Part shown: positions 22,233-30,307 of the stretch, piece by piece
Layout of the letters: each line of letters opens with the position of its first letter
Position numbering within the stretch: the stretch's first letter is position 1
DNA from: Evtepia gabavorous
GTDB taxonomy: Bacteria > Bacillota > Clostridia > Oscillospirales > Oscillospiraceae
NCBI RefSeq assembly: GCF_003425665.1
Contig: NZ_QQRQ01000014.1
Location: 1-52,861 of the forward strand
Reading direction: 5' to 3'
Length of the DNA: 52,861 bases
Position numbers and translations under genes: made by a program
Notes under the pieces: model-generated
The model's database searches: none
Seen by the model: the letters and a program-made list of their open reading frames with translations, nothing else
What the model was told of the DNA's origin: nothing

Positions 22233-23330
22233 ATGAATTCCTATAAACTGCTCACCCCCGGCCCGCTGACCACCACCGACACCGTGAAGCAGGTGATGCT
22301 CTTTGACCACTGCACCTGGGATGACGATTACAAGCAGATCACCCAGACCATCCGTCGCACGCTGCTGGCGTTGGGACACGTGTCCGAGCCGGAGTACACC
22401 GCTGTGCTCATGCAGGGCAGCGGAACCTTTGGCGTGGAGTCTGTGCTCACCAGCGTCATCGGACGGGAGGACAAGCTCCTCATTGCGGCCAACGGGGCCT
22501 ACGGCCTGCGGATGGCGGAGATCTGCCGCCACGCGGGGATTGCGTATACCCTCTATGAGCAGGACAACCACAAGCGTCCCCAGGCGGACGTGGTGGCAAA
22601 GTACCTGGCAGAGGACCTGGCCATCACCCACGTGTCCATGGTCCATGGGGAGACCACCAGCGGCATCCTCAACGATGTGGAGGCTGTGGGCCGGGTGGTA
22701 AAGGCCGCCGGCAAGACCTTCCTTGTGGACGCCATGTCCACCTTCGGCGGCGTGGACATCCCGGTGGCTGGCTGGGGCATTGATTTCCTGGTGTCCAGCG
22801 CCAACAAGTGCATTCAGGGGGTGCCCGGCTTTTCCTTCATCCTGGCCAACCGGGAGAAGCTGGAGGCCAGTGCCGGCCAGGCCCGGTCCCTGGCGTTGGA
22901 CCTCTATGACCAGTGGAAGACCATGAACGAGGATGGAAAGTGGCGCTTTACCTCCCCCACCCATGTGGTGCTGGCCTTTGCCCAGGCGCTGGAGGAACTG
23001 AAGGAGGAGGGTGGGGTGCCCGCCCGCCATGCCCGGTATGACCAGAACCAGCGGCTGCTGGCGGAGAACTTCCGCGCCCTGGGCTTTGTGCCCTACCTGG
23101 ACCCCGCCGTGCAGGGTCCCATCATCACCACCTTCCGGTATCCGGCGGGCGCCCGTTTCACCTTCCAGCAGATGTATGAATACATCAAGGCCCGGGGCTA
23201 TGTTCTCTATCCCGGCAAGGTGATGGAGGCGGAAACCTTCCGGGTGGGCAACATCGGGGAGATTTATCCAGAGGATATTGCCAAACTCAGCGCCATTCTG
23301 GCTGACTTTCTCAAGGAGGTGGCGGCATGA
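22233..23330 (+). CDS. phnW: 2-aminoethylphosphonate-pyruvate transaminase
   Basis: A 365-residue class V PLP-dependent aminotransferase that converts 2-aminoethylphosphonate and pyruvate to phosphonoacetaldehyde and alanine. It begins MNSYKLLTPGPLTTT as PhnW proteins do. The PLP lysine is Lys192 in SSANKCIQGVPGF, very close to its usual number, and the cofactor-binding Asp is in VDAMSTFGG. TAAGGAGAG precedes the ATG. Its TGA overlaps the phnX ATG (ATGA), so the two catabolic enzymes are translated together. Confidence 0.96.
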   Translation: MNSYKLLTPGPLTTTDTVKQVMLFDHCTWDDDYKQITQTIRRTLLALGHVSEPEYTAVLMQGSGTFGVESVLTSVIGREDKLLIAANGAYGLRMAEICRHAGIAYTLYEQDNHKRPQADVVAKYLAEDLAITHVSMVHGETTSGILNDVEAVGRVVKAAGKTFLVDAMSTFGGVDIPVAGWGIDFLVSSANKCIQGVPGFSFILANREKLEASAGQARSLALDLYDQWKTMNEDGKWRFTSPTHVVLAFAQALEELKEEGGVPARHARYDQNQRLLAENFRALGFVPYLDPAVQGPIITTFRYPAGARFTFQQMYEYIKARGYVLYPGKVMEAETFRVGNIGEIYPEDIAKLSAILADFLKEVAA

Positions 23331-24103
23331 AGCCTCAGCTGGTGATTTTTGACTGGGCGGGGACGACCGTGGATTATGGCTGCTTTGCGCCTGTGAATGC
23401 CTTTGCCCTGGCTTTCCAGAAGTTTGGGGTCACCCCGACGGTGGAGGAAATCCGGGCCCCCATGGGGATGCTCAAGCGGGATCACATCCGCACCATGCTG
23501 GCCATGCCCGCCATCCGGCAGCAGTGGGAGGAGAAGCAGGGCGCGTTTGATGAAGCGGCGGTGGAAAAAATTTACGGCGTCTTTGAAGACGCGCTCATGG
23601 AGAGCCTCTCCCAGTATGCCGCGCCCAAACCCGGTGTGCTGGAAACCGTGGCAGAACTCAGGGCGCGGGGGATGAAGGTTGGCTCCACCACTGGCTATAC
23701 CGATAAAATGATGGCGGTGGTCACGGCGGAAGCCGCCCGGCAGGGCTATGCCCCCGACGCCTGGTTCAGCCCGGACAGCGTCCAGGGGTTGGGCCGGCCC
23801 TATCCCTATATGATCTATGCCAATATGGCAAAGTTCCAGATCGCTTCAGTGGAACAGGTCGTCAAGGTGGGCGACACAGTGGCCGACATTCAGGAGGGCA
23901 AGCACGCGGGGGTCCTCTCCCTGGGGGTGCTGGAGGGCAGCAGCGTTATGGGATACACCCAGGCGGAGTATGAGGCCCTGCCCCAGGCAGAGCGCCAAGC
24001 AGAGAAGGACCGGGCCCGGGAGATCTTCCTGGCCGCCGGAGCGGATGGGGTGCTGGATACCCTGGATCAGCTGCCCCAGTGGCTGGAGAACGGGCAGGTG
24101 TGA
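23327..24103 (+). CDS. phnX: Phosphonoacetaldehyde hydrolase (phosphonatase)
   Basis: A 258-residue HAD-superfamily enzyme that cleaves the C-P bond of phosphonoacetaldehyde to acetaldehyde and phosphate. The motif I nucleophile is Asp9 in FDWAGTTVD, and the phosphonatase-specific Schiff-base lysine is Lys50 in MGMLKRDHI. A TTGYTDKMM loop and the VKVGDTVADIQEG motif IV are present. Together with PhnW it completes 2-aminoethylphosphonate degradation, yielding phosphorus, nitrogen (via alanine) and acetaldehyde. It is the last gene of the operon. I see no strong terminator in the following 187 bases, which instead contain a promoter for the next gene. Confidence 0.96.
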   Translation: MKPQLVIFDWAGTTVDYGCFAPVNAFALAFQKFGVTPTVEEIRAPMGMLKRDHIRTMLAMPAIRQQWEEKQGAFDEAAVEKIYGVFEDALMESLSQYAAPKPGVLETVAELRARGMKVGSTTGYTDKMMAVVTAEAARQGYAPDAWFSPDSVQGLGRPYPYMIYANMAKFQIASVEQVVKVGDTVADIQEGKHAGVLSLGVLEGSSVMGYTQAEYEALPQAERQAEKDRAREIFLAAGADGVLDTLDQLPQWLENGQV

Positions 24104-24185
24104 AAGCAGGGATTCGGGCCCGCTCTCTTCTGAAACGGGGAACCCGGAGACCGGGAGGGATAGAGGGAAAAGGGGCGCGGCCCTA

Positions 24186-24214
24186 TTGCATTTCCCGGCT
24201 TGTTCGCCTAAAAT
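24186..24214 (+). promoter_or_regulatory. Promoter of the small phosphodiesterase gene
   Basis: TTGCAT (24186-24191), 17-base spacer, TAAAAT (24209-24214), 77 bases before the ATG at 24291. Confidence 0.65.
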
Positions 24215-24290
24215 AGGGGTGCCTTGCAAAGCCGGGGGGCTTGGCTGTCCTTCCGGAGAGGCAAGAGGGAACACAGAAAGGCGGCAAGCG

Positions 24291-24839
24291 ATGAAATGGA
24301 TGATTGCCTCAGACCTTCACGGCTCTGCGTATTACTGCCGGGCGTTACTCCAGGCGTGGGACCGGGAACAGGCCGACCGGCTGATCCTGCTGGGAGATCT
24401 TCTGTACCATGGGCCCAGAAATGATCTGCCCAGGGAATACGCGCCCAAAGAAGTTTTGGCTATGCTGAACCAGAGAAAGGAAGGCCTCCTCTGCGTGCGG
24501 GGAAACTGTGACAGTGAAGTGGACCAGATGGTGCTGGAGTTTCCCATCCTGGCCGACTATGGGGTGCTGGCCCTGGGCGGCCGGCTGCTCTATCTCACCC
24601 ACGGGCATGTGTTTCATAAGGACCATCTGCCGCCTCTCCAGGCGGGAGACATCCTGCTGCATGGGCACACCCATATTCCCGGATGGGAGACATTGGAGGA
24701 GGGACGGCAGTGCTGGAATCCTGGCTCCGTCGCCCTGCCCAAGGCGGGCAGCCCCCACAGCTATATGATTCTTGAGGGGGCGTGGGTCCAGTGGAAGGAC
24801 CTGTCCGGCGGGACCTACCATACATTGACAGTCGGCTGA
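24291..24839 (+). CDS. YfcE/MJ0936-family phosphodiesterase
   Basis: A 182-residue metallophosphoesterase of the YfcE type. The metal-binding motifs are complete: SDLHGS (residue 7), GDLLYHGPRN, RGNCDSEVD, LTHGH and LLHGHTHIPGW, ending with NPGSVALPK. Characterised relatives hydrolyse phosphodiesters such as model substrates or cyclic nucleotides; the physiological role is unknown. The ATG at 24291 was chosen because the protein must begin with the MKWMIASDLHG strand; the long upstream in-frame region overlaps phnX. The ribosome-binding site is weak (AAAGGCGG). It converges with the vanT gene at a shared terminator. Confidence 0.92.
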   Translation: MKWMIASDLHGSAYYCRALLQAWDREQADRLILLGDLLYHGPRNDLPREYAPKEVLAMLNQRKEGLLCVRGNCDSEVDQMVLEFPILADYGVLALGGRLLYLTHGHVFHKDHLPPLQAGDILLHGHTHIPGWETLEEGRQCWNPGSVALPKAGSPHSYMILEGAWVQWKDLSGGTYHTLTVG

Positions 24840-24843
24840 GAGG

Positions 24844-24894
24844 AAAACATCAGGGGCCGGAGACAGCTTTGCTGTCTCCGGCCCCTGATGTTTT
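24844..24894. terminator. Bidirectional terminator between phosphodiesterase and vanT-like genes
   Basis: A perfect 24-bp stem (24844-24867 / 24871-24894) with a TTT loop, AAAA on the left and TTTT on the right. Its right edge overlaps the stop codon of the minus-strand racemase gene (24893-24895). Confidence 0.93.
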
Positions 24895-27016
24895 AGGAAA
24901 GAATTCGTTCCAAGCGGGTCCCCAGCTGGCTGAGGATCTCGTTGGTAATGGTGTCTGTCTGGCGGGCCAGGTCATAGGCCGTGATGGTCTCCTGGCCGGC
25001 AGAGCCGATCAGAATGGCCTCGTCCCCGGGCTGGACGGCGGGGAGGTCTGTGACGTCCACCAGGGTTTGGTCCATGCAGATGCGCCCGATGATGGGGGCC
25101 CGGCGGCCGCCCAGCAAAACCTCTCCGCCGGTCAGGGAGCGGGGCAGACCGTCCCCATAGCCGATGGTGAGCACGGCCACTTGGGTGGGGCGCTGGGCCA
25201 CAAACGCCAGCCCGTATCCGGCGCCGGCGCCGGCGGGCAGGGATTTGACCGCGGCCACCCGGGCATGGAGGGAGAGAACCGGACGCAGCGGCGGCGCAGC
25301 CGCGTTCCAATCCTGCTGGGTGCTGAGCAGGCCGTAGAGAGCGATCCCGACCCGGGCGTAGTCCCCTGAGATATCGGGGTAGTTCAGCAGTCCATGGCTG
25401 GCCTGAAGATGGACCTTGGGGAGGGGAATCCCCCGGTTTTTCAGCTCCTCCAGCAGCTGCTGGAAGGCCTGAACCTGCCGCTGGACATAGGCGCGGTCGG
25501 CGGGGGAGGGGCTGTCCGCTGTGCAGAGGTGGGTGAAAATCCCCTCGACCCGAAGGTGCTTCATGGTGAAGATTTGAACGATCTCCTCCAGGTGATGGCA
25601 GGGCTCACCCAGGCGGTGCATCCCGGTGTCAACGGCCAGGTGGACCGGCAGGGATTTGCCGGCTTGGCTGAGCTGCACGGCGTGGGAGAAATCCACTGCG
25701 GTTTGGGTGAGTTTGTACCGGCGCAGCAGGGGGACCTGGCTAGGGGGTGTATACCCCAGGATTAAAATTTCCCCGCGGATGCCCCCTTTCCGCAGCTGAA
25801 TGCCCTCCTCCAGACAGGCCACGCAAAAGGCGGAAATGCCCTGGGCGGCCAGGGCCCGGGCTATGGGCAGGGCGCCGTGTCCGTAGGCGTTGGCTTTGAC
25901 CGCCGGCATCAGCTGGCAGCCAGGGGGAAGCAGGGAGCGCAGTGCCGACACATTGTGGGCCAGCGCATCCTGGTCCAGTTGAATCCAGGCCCTGCCGCGG
26001 GTGGGCCGGGGAGGACGGAGACGGGCCAGCGCCCAGGCGATGACCGCGGCGGCCAGGAAGGAGAGCAGACAAACGGCCAGGTAGTGGACCAGGCTGTTGT
26101 CCACCAAGACGGCGGTGAGCCCCACCGCCTCAGCGGCCCCCCGGATGACCACAATCATGGCCGGGTGCAGGATATACACCCAGGTGGACACGGGCCGGCA
26201 GAACGCCGGGGCCTGGGGGGACCAGGCCAGCAGAAGGCGGTAGAGGAAGACCATCACCACCGGCAGCAGGAGATACATGCTGTCATGGCGCTGCAGGGCA
26301 AAGTGGCGCAGGGTGAAAGCCTCCCCAGTCATCAGAACCAGGGAGAGCAAAAGCCCCAGCCCGTTGACAGCGGGCCTTCCGGCGGGTGGCCGGCTTCCCA
26401 GCCGGGCGCCCAGGAGGAGAAACAGGGGGGCCATAAACAGGCCGTTGCGGGTGTAGGAGAACACCTGGAAGCCGGCCTCGTAGGCCGCTGCCAGAGGCGG
26501 CAGCGCGGCGGTCAGGCCATAATAGCTGTCCCCAAACAGACCGATGAGATAGAGCAGTCCCGTGACCGCCAGCAGCCCTCTGCCCCGCAGCACCCGCCCC
26601 AGCAGATACACCAGAAGCAGCCCTGTGGCGCAGGCAGGAAAATACCAGAGATGGTAAAAGGTGCCGTCGAAGAGTAACAGACGGAGGGCGGACAGGGGGG
26701 AGAGCCCCTGGTAGTGGCCGGCGTAGAGCCCCACAGGGAGGTAGAGCACCACCGCCACCAGGTAGAGCAGGAGAATTTTCTTCACCTGCCGCCACAGGGC
26801 GGAAAAGGGCCGCCGGCCCTGGAGAACCTTGCCCAGGACAAACTGGCCGGTTACCATGAAGAAGAAGGGGACCGCCACCCGGGCCAGACTTCGGGTGAGC
26901 AGGAAGTCCCCGTCCGGGGAGTAGGTGGTCAGAGGGGAGGTGTGGATGGCCACCACCAACAGAGCGGCGATGACCTTGAAGGCGTCCAGGCCGCCGTAAC
27001 GGGGGGGATTACCCAT
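24893..27016 (-). CDS. vanT: Membrane-bound serine/alanine racemase (VanT-like)
   Basis: A 707-residue fusion: residues about 8-340 form an acyltransferase-3-type membrane domain with ten or so helices (GGLDAFKVIAALLVVAIHTS at the N-terminus). Residues about 355-707 are a fold-type III alanine racemase domain with the PLP lysine in AVKANAYGHG near residue 373 and the GAGYGLAF catalytic-tyrosine segment. This layout and length match VanT of VanC/E/G-type Enterococcus, which supplies D-Ser for D-Ala-D-Ser precursors. The ATG at 27016 overlaps the end of the vanXY gene by 8 bases; a longer in-frame start at 27145 would lie inside that gene. It could act on alanine as well, and biochemical preference cannot be read here. 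Confidence 0.88.
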   Translation of the reverse strand: MGNPPRYGGLDAFKVIAALLVVAIHTSPLTTYSPDGDFLLTRSLARVAVPFFFMVTGQFVLGKVLQGRRPFSALWRQVKKILLLYLVAVVLYLPVGLYAGHYQGLSPLSALRLLLFDGTFYHLWYFPACATGLLLVYLLGRVLRGRGLLAVTGLLYLIGLFGDSYYGLTAALPPLAAAYEAGFQVFSYTRNGLFMAPLFLLLGARLGSRPPAGRPAVNGLGLLLSLVLMTGEAFTLRHFALQRHDSMYLLLPVVMVFLYRLLLAWSPQAPAFCRPVSTWVYILHPAMIVVIRGAAEAVGLTAVLVDNSLVHYLAVCLLSFLAAAVIAWALARLRPPRPTRGRAWIQLDQDALAHNVSALRSLLPPGCQLMPAVKANAYGHGALPIARALAAQGISAFCVACLEEGIQLRKGGIRGEILILGYTPPSQVPLLRRYKLTQTAVDFSHAVQLSQAGKSLPVHLAVDTGMHRLGEPCHHLEEIVQIFTMKHLRVEGIFTHLCTADSPSPADRAYVQRQVQAFQQLLEELKNRGIPLPKVHLQASHGLLNYPDISGDYARVGIALYGLLSTQQDWNAAAPPLRPVLSLHARVAAVKSLPAGAGAGYGLAFVAQRPTQVAVLTIGYGDGLPRSLTGGEVLLGGRRAPIIGRICMDQTLVDVTDLPAVQPGDEAILIGSAGQETITAYDLARQTDTITNEILSQLGTRLERILS

Positions 27017-27755
27017 GGGCCCGCCTCCATTCTGTGATGATAAACCCGTCCACATTGTTTCCTGAGATGGTACAGGGCAGGTCGGAATCCCGCTTGAGAA
27101 TCGTGGGACCGTCCGAGGCGCCCGGCAAAAAGGAGACAATGGCATTTTTTTCCTGGTATCGACAGGATTCGTAGGGAAATTCCCGCAGCCAGGCGATATA
27201 CTCTTCCAGGGTCAGTCCCCGGGCCTCCATGATGGCGGCGTGGGGCTGGCCCACATAGCGGAAGTGCCAAGGCTCATGGCCGATGCCGGTGATCTCCTCT
27301 TTCCCGGCGGGGTACCGCTGGATCAGGCCGTACCGGGCCATCTCCCGGCGGAAGGTCTGGCAGAGCCCGGTATAGGGAAAGTCGGGGCGGATAAAGTCGA
27401 TGGACGCGCTCCGGCGGCCCAGATCAATGGCCAGGCCGGTCTGATGCTCGCTGTGGCCGGGATATGCTACGTAAGTCTGGGTAAAGGGGAGGCCGTTTTC
27501 CGCCAGGGAGTCCTCCCAAATGGCCTGCTGCTCTTCCAGCGCCCGCCAGCCGCTGACGGGCACAATCTCCTTCCAGCCTCCGATGGCGGCCATCAGGCTG
27601 TCTAAGGCCTGGGCGGCCCGGCGCTCCAAGAGAATGTCCGTGTCCGCCACTGTGACCAGGTCCGGATGGGGGAGGGGATGGTGGGGAAAGGAAGGGTTGA
27701 CCAGCAGCAGGTCCCCCTGGAACATGGCCTCCGGCGTGAGGATCAGCGTGTTCAT
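27009..27755 (-). CDS. vanXY: D,D-peptidase VanXY-like (dipeptidase/carboxypeptidase)
   Basis: A 248-residue zinc D-Ala-D-Ala peptidase of the VanY/VanXY family. The zinc ligands are His104 and Asp111 in SEHQTGLAID and His164 in EPWHF; the catalytic Glu161 and the supporting Arg71 (SGWR) are present. No N-terminal membrane anchor is visible, which resembles the soluble VanXY enzymes that remove both D-Ala-D-Ala dipeptide and the terminal D-Ala of pentapeptide. It lies between the ligase and racemase genes with ATGA overlap upstream and an 8-base overlap downstream, as in vanC operons. An ordinary DD-carboxypeptidase role in wall recycling is the alternative. Confidence 0.85.
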   Translation of the reverse strand: MNTLILTPEAMFQGDLLLVNPSFPHHPLPHPDLVTVADTDILLERRAAQALDSLMAAIGGWKEIVPVSGWRALEEQQAIWEDSLAENGLPFTQTYVAYPGHSEHQTGLAIDLGRRSASIDFIRPDFPYTGLCQTFRREMARYGLIQRYPAGKEEITGIGHEPWHFRYVGQPHAAIMEARGLTLEEYIAWLREFPYESCRYQEKNAIVSFLPGASDGPTILKRDSDLPCTISGNNVDGFIITEWRRAHG

Positions 27756-28804
27756 GGGGCCATCACCTGCCCGAGAATGGTGTCTAAAATCTCTGGGAAG
27801 GTCATCCCCGCCGCCTGCATCATCCCGGGAAAACGGCTGTGCTCGGTGAACCCGGGAATGGTGTTAATCTCGTTGAAAACAATCTTGCCCTGGGGGGTCA
27901 GGAACAGATCCACCCGGGCAAAGCCGGCGCAGCCCAGGGCCCGGTATAGGACCTTGGCGGTCTGCTTGACTGCCTGGGCCGTCTGGGGGTCCACCCGGGC
28001 GGGAACATGGATGGCGGAGGTCTTCAGGGTGTATTTCTCCGTAAAGTCGAAAAACCCGCCGGAGAGCTCGATCTCATCAATTTCTCCCACCAGCAGTTCC
28101 CGGGTGCCGATGACGGCACAGCCCACCTCAAAGCCGGGGATGGTCTCCTCTAAAATCACCTGATTGTCGTACTGAAACGCCAGGTCCAGGGCGGGAAGAA
28201 GCTCTTCCTCTTGGTGAATCTGGGAGATGCCGTAGGAAGAGCCCGCTTTCACGGGCTTCACAAAGAGGGGATAGCCTGTCTGCCGGGCAAAGTCTACGGC
28301 GGCCTGGGGGTCCTCCCCCAGATTGAGAACCAGGGAGGCGGGCACTGCCACCCCGGCCAGGGAGGCCAGCTTGTGGGCCCGGTCCTTGTCCATACACAGG
28401 GCGGAGGCCAAGGTGCCGCAGCCCACCACCGGAATACCGGCCAGCTCCAGCAGCCCCTGCACAGTGCCGTCCTCTCCGTTCTTTCCGTGGAGAATGGGCA
28501 GGGCGTAATCCACCTGGATCACCTGGTGCCGGGGGGCGGAGAAGGCCAGGAGCCCGTGGACCGAGCGGTCCTGGGAGACCACCACAGGGGTGAGGCATCC
28601 CGGGTCCTCCGCCCAGGAGTCCGTGGCGATCCGATCATAGGCGCCGGTGTAGTGGAACCACTGGCCGCTCTGGGTAATCCCCACGGGAAGGACCGTGTAT
28701 CGGTCTGGGTTCAGGTTGGATAAAACAGCGTAGGACGACTGCAAAGAGACGGAATACTCTGGGGAACAGCCGCCGAAGAGCACGGCAAGGGTGGGCTTTT
28801 TCAT
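27752..28804 (-). CDS. D-Ala-D-Ser ligase (VanC/VanG-like) or variant D-Ala-D-Ala ligase
   Basis: A 350-residue ATP-grasp D-alanine ligase-type enzyme. It begins MKKPTLAVLFGGCSPEYSVS, and the SPEYSVSL motif plus FFDFTEKYTL in the omega-loop resemble VanC/VanE/VanG D-Ala-D-Ser ligases rather than the housekeeping Ddl (YDYxAKY type) or D-lactate ligases (VanA type). ATP and metal ligands are in VKPVKAGSSYGI and FNEINTIPGFTEHS. It is the first gene of a minus-strand three-gene cassette with vanXY and vanT. CAGGAGG lies upstream of the ATG. Substrate choice rests on motif similarity recalled from the family, so D-Ala-D-Ala activity cannot be excluded. Confidence 0.82.
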   Translation of the reverse strand: MKKPTLAVLFGGCSPEYSVSLQSSYAVLSNLNPDRYTVLPVGITQSGQWFHYTGAYDRIATDSWAEDPGCLTPVVVSQDRSVHGLLAFSAPRHQVIQVDYALPILHGKNGEDGTVQGLLELAGIPVVGCGTLASALCMDKDRAHKLASLAGVAVPASLVLNLGEDPQAAVDFARQTGYPLFVKPVKAGSSYGISQIHQEEELLPALDLAFQYDNQVILEETIPGFEVGCAVIGTRELLVGEIDEIELSGGFFDFTEKYTLKTSAIHVPARVDPQTAQAVKQTAKVLYRALGCAGFARVDLFLTPQGKIVFNEINTIPGFTEHSRFPGMMQAAGMTFPEILDTILGQVMAP

Positions 28805-28874
28805 GGGAATCCTCCTGTCAATGTAGAAGAACGAATTGGGGCAAAAAAAGAAATTCGTCGGGAATCTGCCTGTT

Positions 28875-28883
28875 ATTGTAGCA
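28875..28883 (-). promoter_or_regulatory. Possible extended -10 promoter of the van-like cassette
   Basis: Minus strand TGC-TACAAT (TACAAT at 28875-28880) without a -35 match. The predicted leader is about 64 bases. The rest of the 340-base gap to acpP holds the AT-rich repeats, the acpP promoter and the palindrome listed separately. Confidence 0.4.
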
Positions 28884-28920
28884 GAGAAAAGTGATTCATG
28901 TTTTAAGAGAACCTTGCGGT

Positions 28921-28952
28921 TTTCTTAAAAAGAATTGCGTCTTTCTTAAAAA
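28921..28952. repeat. Direct repeats TTTCTTAAAAA in the divergent intergenic region
   Basis: TTTCTTAAAAA occurs at 28921-28931 and 28942-28952, 21 bases apart, with related TTTTAAGAGAA (28901) and ATTAAGAAGA (28955) nearby. The region is far more AT-rich than its surroundings. It lies between the van-like cassette and the fatty-acid operon and may be an UP-type element or a regulator site. Confidence 0.5.
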
Positions 28953-29048
28953 CCATTAAGAAGATTTGAAGCGCCGGGGCCCATAGGGGAAAACCCGGGG
29001 AATTCCCCCTGAAATGTGAACAAAATGTGAATAATTTTAGAAATTGTA

Positions 29049-29077
29049 TTGACAAAGGGCATGGGGCGCGGTATATA
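29049..29077 (+). promoter_or_regulatory. Promoter of the fatty-acid synthesis operon
   Basis: TTGACA (29049-29054), 17-base spacer, TATATA (29072-29077). Transcription should begin near 29084, directly at a 17-base palindrome. Confidence 0.88.
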
Positions 29078-29084
29078 TAGCGGA

Positions 29085-29101
29085 AGTAATCAGTGATTAC
29101 T
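29085..29101. promoter_or_regulatory. Candidate operator palindrome of the fatty-acid operon
   Basis: AGTAATCAGTGATTACT is a perfect palindrome around a central G, overlapping the predicted transcription start. It is unlike the FapR and FabT consensus sequences as I recall them. A TetR-type gene is the last gene of the operon and could be the binding protein. Confidence 0.7.
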
Positions 29102-29144
29102 AACATAAAAACTTGTAAAAAACGACACATGGAGGTCATTTATC

Positions 29145-29366
29145 ATGGTATTTGAAGCAATTGCAGAGCTGGTAGCAGAGCGCGTGGAAAAGGATGTCTC
29201 CGAGATCACCATGGAGAGCAATTTCCGGGACCTGGGCATTGACTCCCTGGACACCGTGGAGCTGCTGATGAACCTGGAGGACAAGCTGGGCATTGAGATC
29301 GAGCTGGACCAGAAGGTGGAGACCGTGGGCGACCTGGTGGCCTTCATTGAGAGCAAGCAGGCATGA
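29145..29366 (+). CDS. acpP: Acyl carrier protein
   Basis: A 73-residue acidic acyl carrier protein. The phosphopantetheine attachment site is Ser34 in LGIDSLDTVELLMNLED. GGAGGT lies 8 bases before the ATG. It is the first gene of the fatty-acid synthesis operon and overlaps fabK by 4 bases. It carries all intermediates of the pathway encoded downstream. Confidence 0.97.
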   Translation: MVFEAIAELVAERVEKDVSEITMESNFRDLGIDSLDTVELLMNLEDKLGIEIELDQKVETVGDLVAFIESKQA

Positions 29367-30307
29367 TTCGCACGCCGTTATGTGATCTGCTGGGCATCGA
29401 GTATCCGGTGTTCCAGGGGGGCATGGCCTGGATCGCCGACGGCAAGCTGGCCGCGGCGGTGTCGGAGGGGGGCGGCCTGGGCATCATTGCCGCAGGCAAC
29501 GCCCCGGGAGACGCGGTCCGGGAGCAGATCCAGGTGGCCAAGTCCCTGACCAGCCGTCCCTTTGGGGTGAACATCATGCTGATGAGCCCCTTTGTGGAAG
29601 AGGTGGCCCAGGTGGTGGCTGAGGAGAAGGTGGCCGTGGTGACCACCGGCGCCGGCAACCCCACCAAGTACATGGCCCTGTGGAAAGAGGCCGGCATCCG
29701 GGTGATCCCCGTGGTGGCCTCGGTGGCCATGGCCAAGCTGATGACCCGCCTGGGGGCCTCCGCCCTCATTGCGGAGGGCGGCGAGAGCGGCGGCCACGTG
29801 GGGGAGCTGACCACCATGGTTTTGGTTCCCCAGATTTGTGACGCCACCACCCTTCCCGTCATCGCCGCCGGCGGCATCGCGGACGGCCGCGGCGTGGCGG
29901 CGGCCTTCATGCTGGGGGCCTGCGGGGTCCAGATGGGCACCCGGTTCCTCAGCGCCGAGGAGTGCTCCATCCATCCGGTCTATAAGGAGCGGATTTTGAA
30001 GGCCAACGACCTGTGCACCATGGTCACCGGCAAGCGCCTGGGGCATCCCGTGCGCAGCCTGCGGACCAACTTTGCCCGCAACTATGCCAAAGCCGAGTAC
30101 GGCGGCATGGACGACGAGGCCCTGGAGGCCCTGGGCAGCGGCGCCCTGCGCAAGGCGGTGGTGGAAGGCGATCTGGAGGAGGGGTGCTTCCTCTCCGGCC
30201 AGGTGGCCGCCATGGTGAACAAAATCCAGCCGGCGGCTGAGATTGTCCGAGAGGTGATCGAAGGGGCCGAGCCCGTGCTGAAAGGAGCCACACAATGGGT
30301 AAAATAG
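29363..30307 (+). CDS. fabK: Enoyl-[acyl-carrier-protein] reductase II (FabK)
   Basis: A 314-residue FMN-dependent enoyl-ACP reductase of the NMO/FabK TIM-barrel family. Visible features are PVFQGGMAWIADGKLAAAVS at the N-terminus, SGGHVGELTTMVLVPQI with the catalytic-type GGH, and the phosphate-binding IAAGGIADGRG and GVQMGTRF. It performs the last reduction step of each elongation cycle; FabK use, rather than FabI, makes the pathway insensitive to triclosan in characterised organisms. It starts within an ATGA overlap with acpP and overlaps fabD by 13 bases. Confidence 0.95.
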   Translation: MIRTPLCDLLGIEYPVFQGGMAWIADGKLAAAVSEGGGLGIIAAGNAPGDAVREQIQVAKSLTSRPFGVNIMLMSPFVEEVAQVVAEEKVAVVTTGAGNPTKYMALWKEAGIRVIPVVASVAMAKLMTRLGASALIAEGGESGGHVGELTTMVLVPQICDATTLPVIAAGGIADGRGVAAAFMLGACGVQMGTRFLSAEECSIHPVYKERILKANDLCTMVTGKRLGHPVRSLRTNFARNYAKAEYGGMDDEALEALGSGALRKAVVEGDLEEGCFLSGQVAAMVNKIQPAAEIVREVIEGAEPVLKGATQWVK

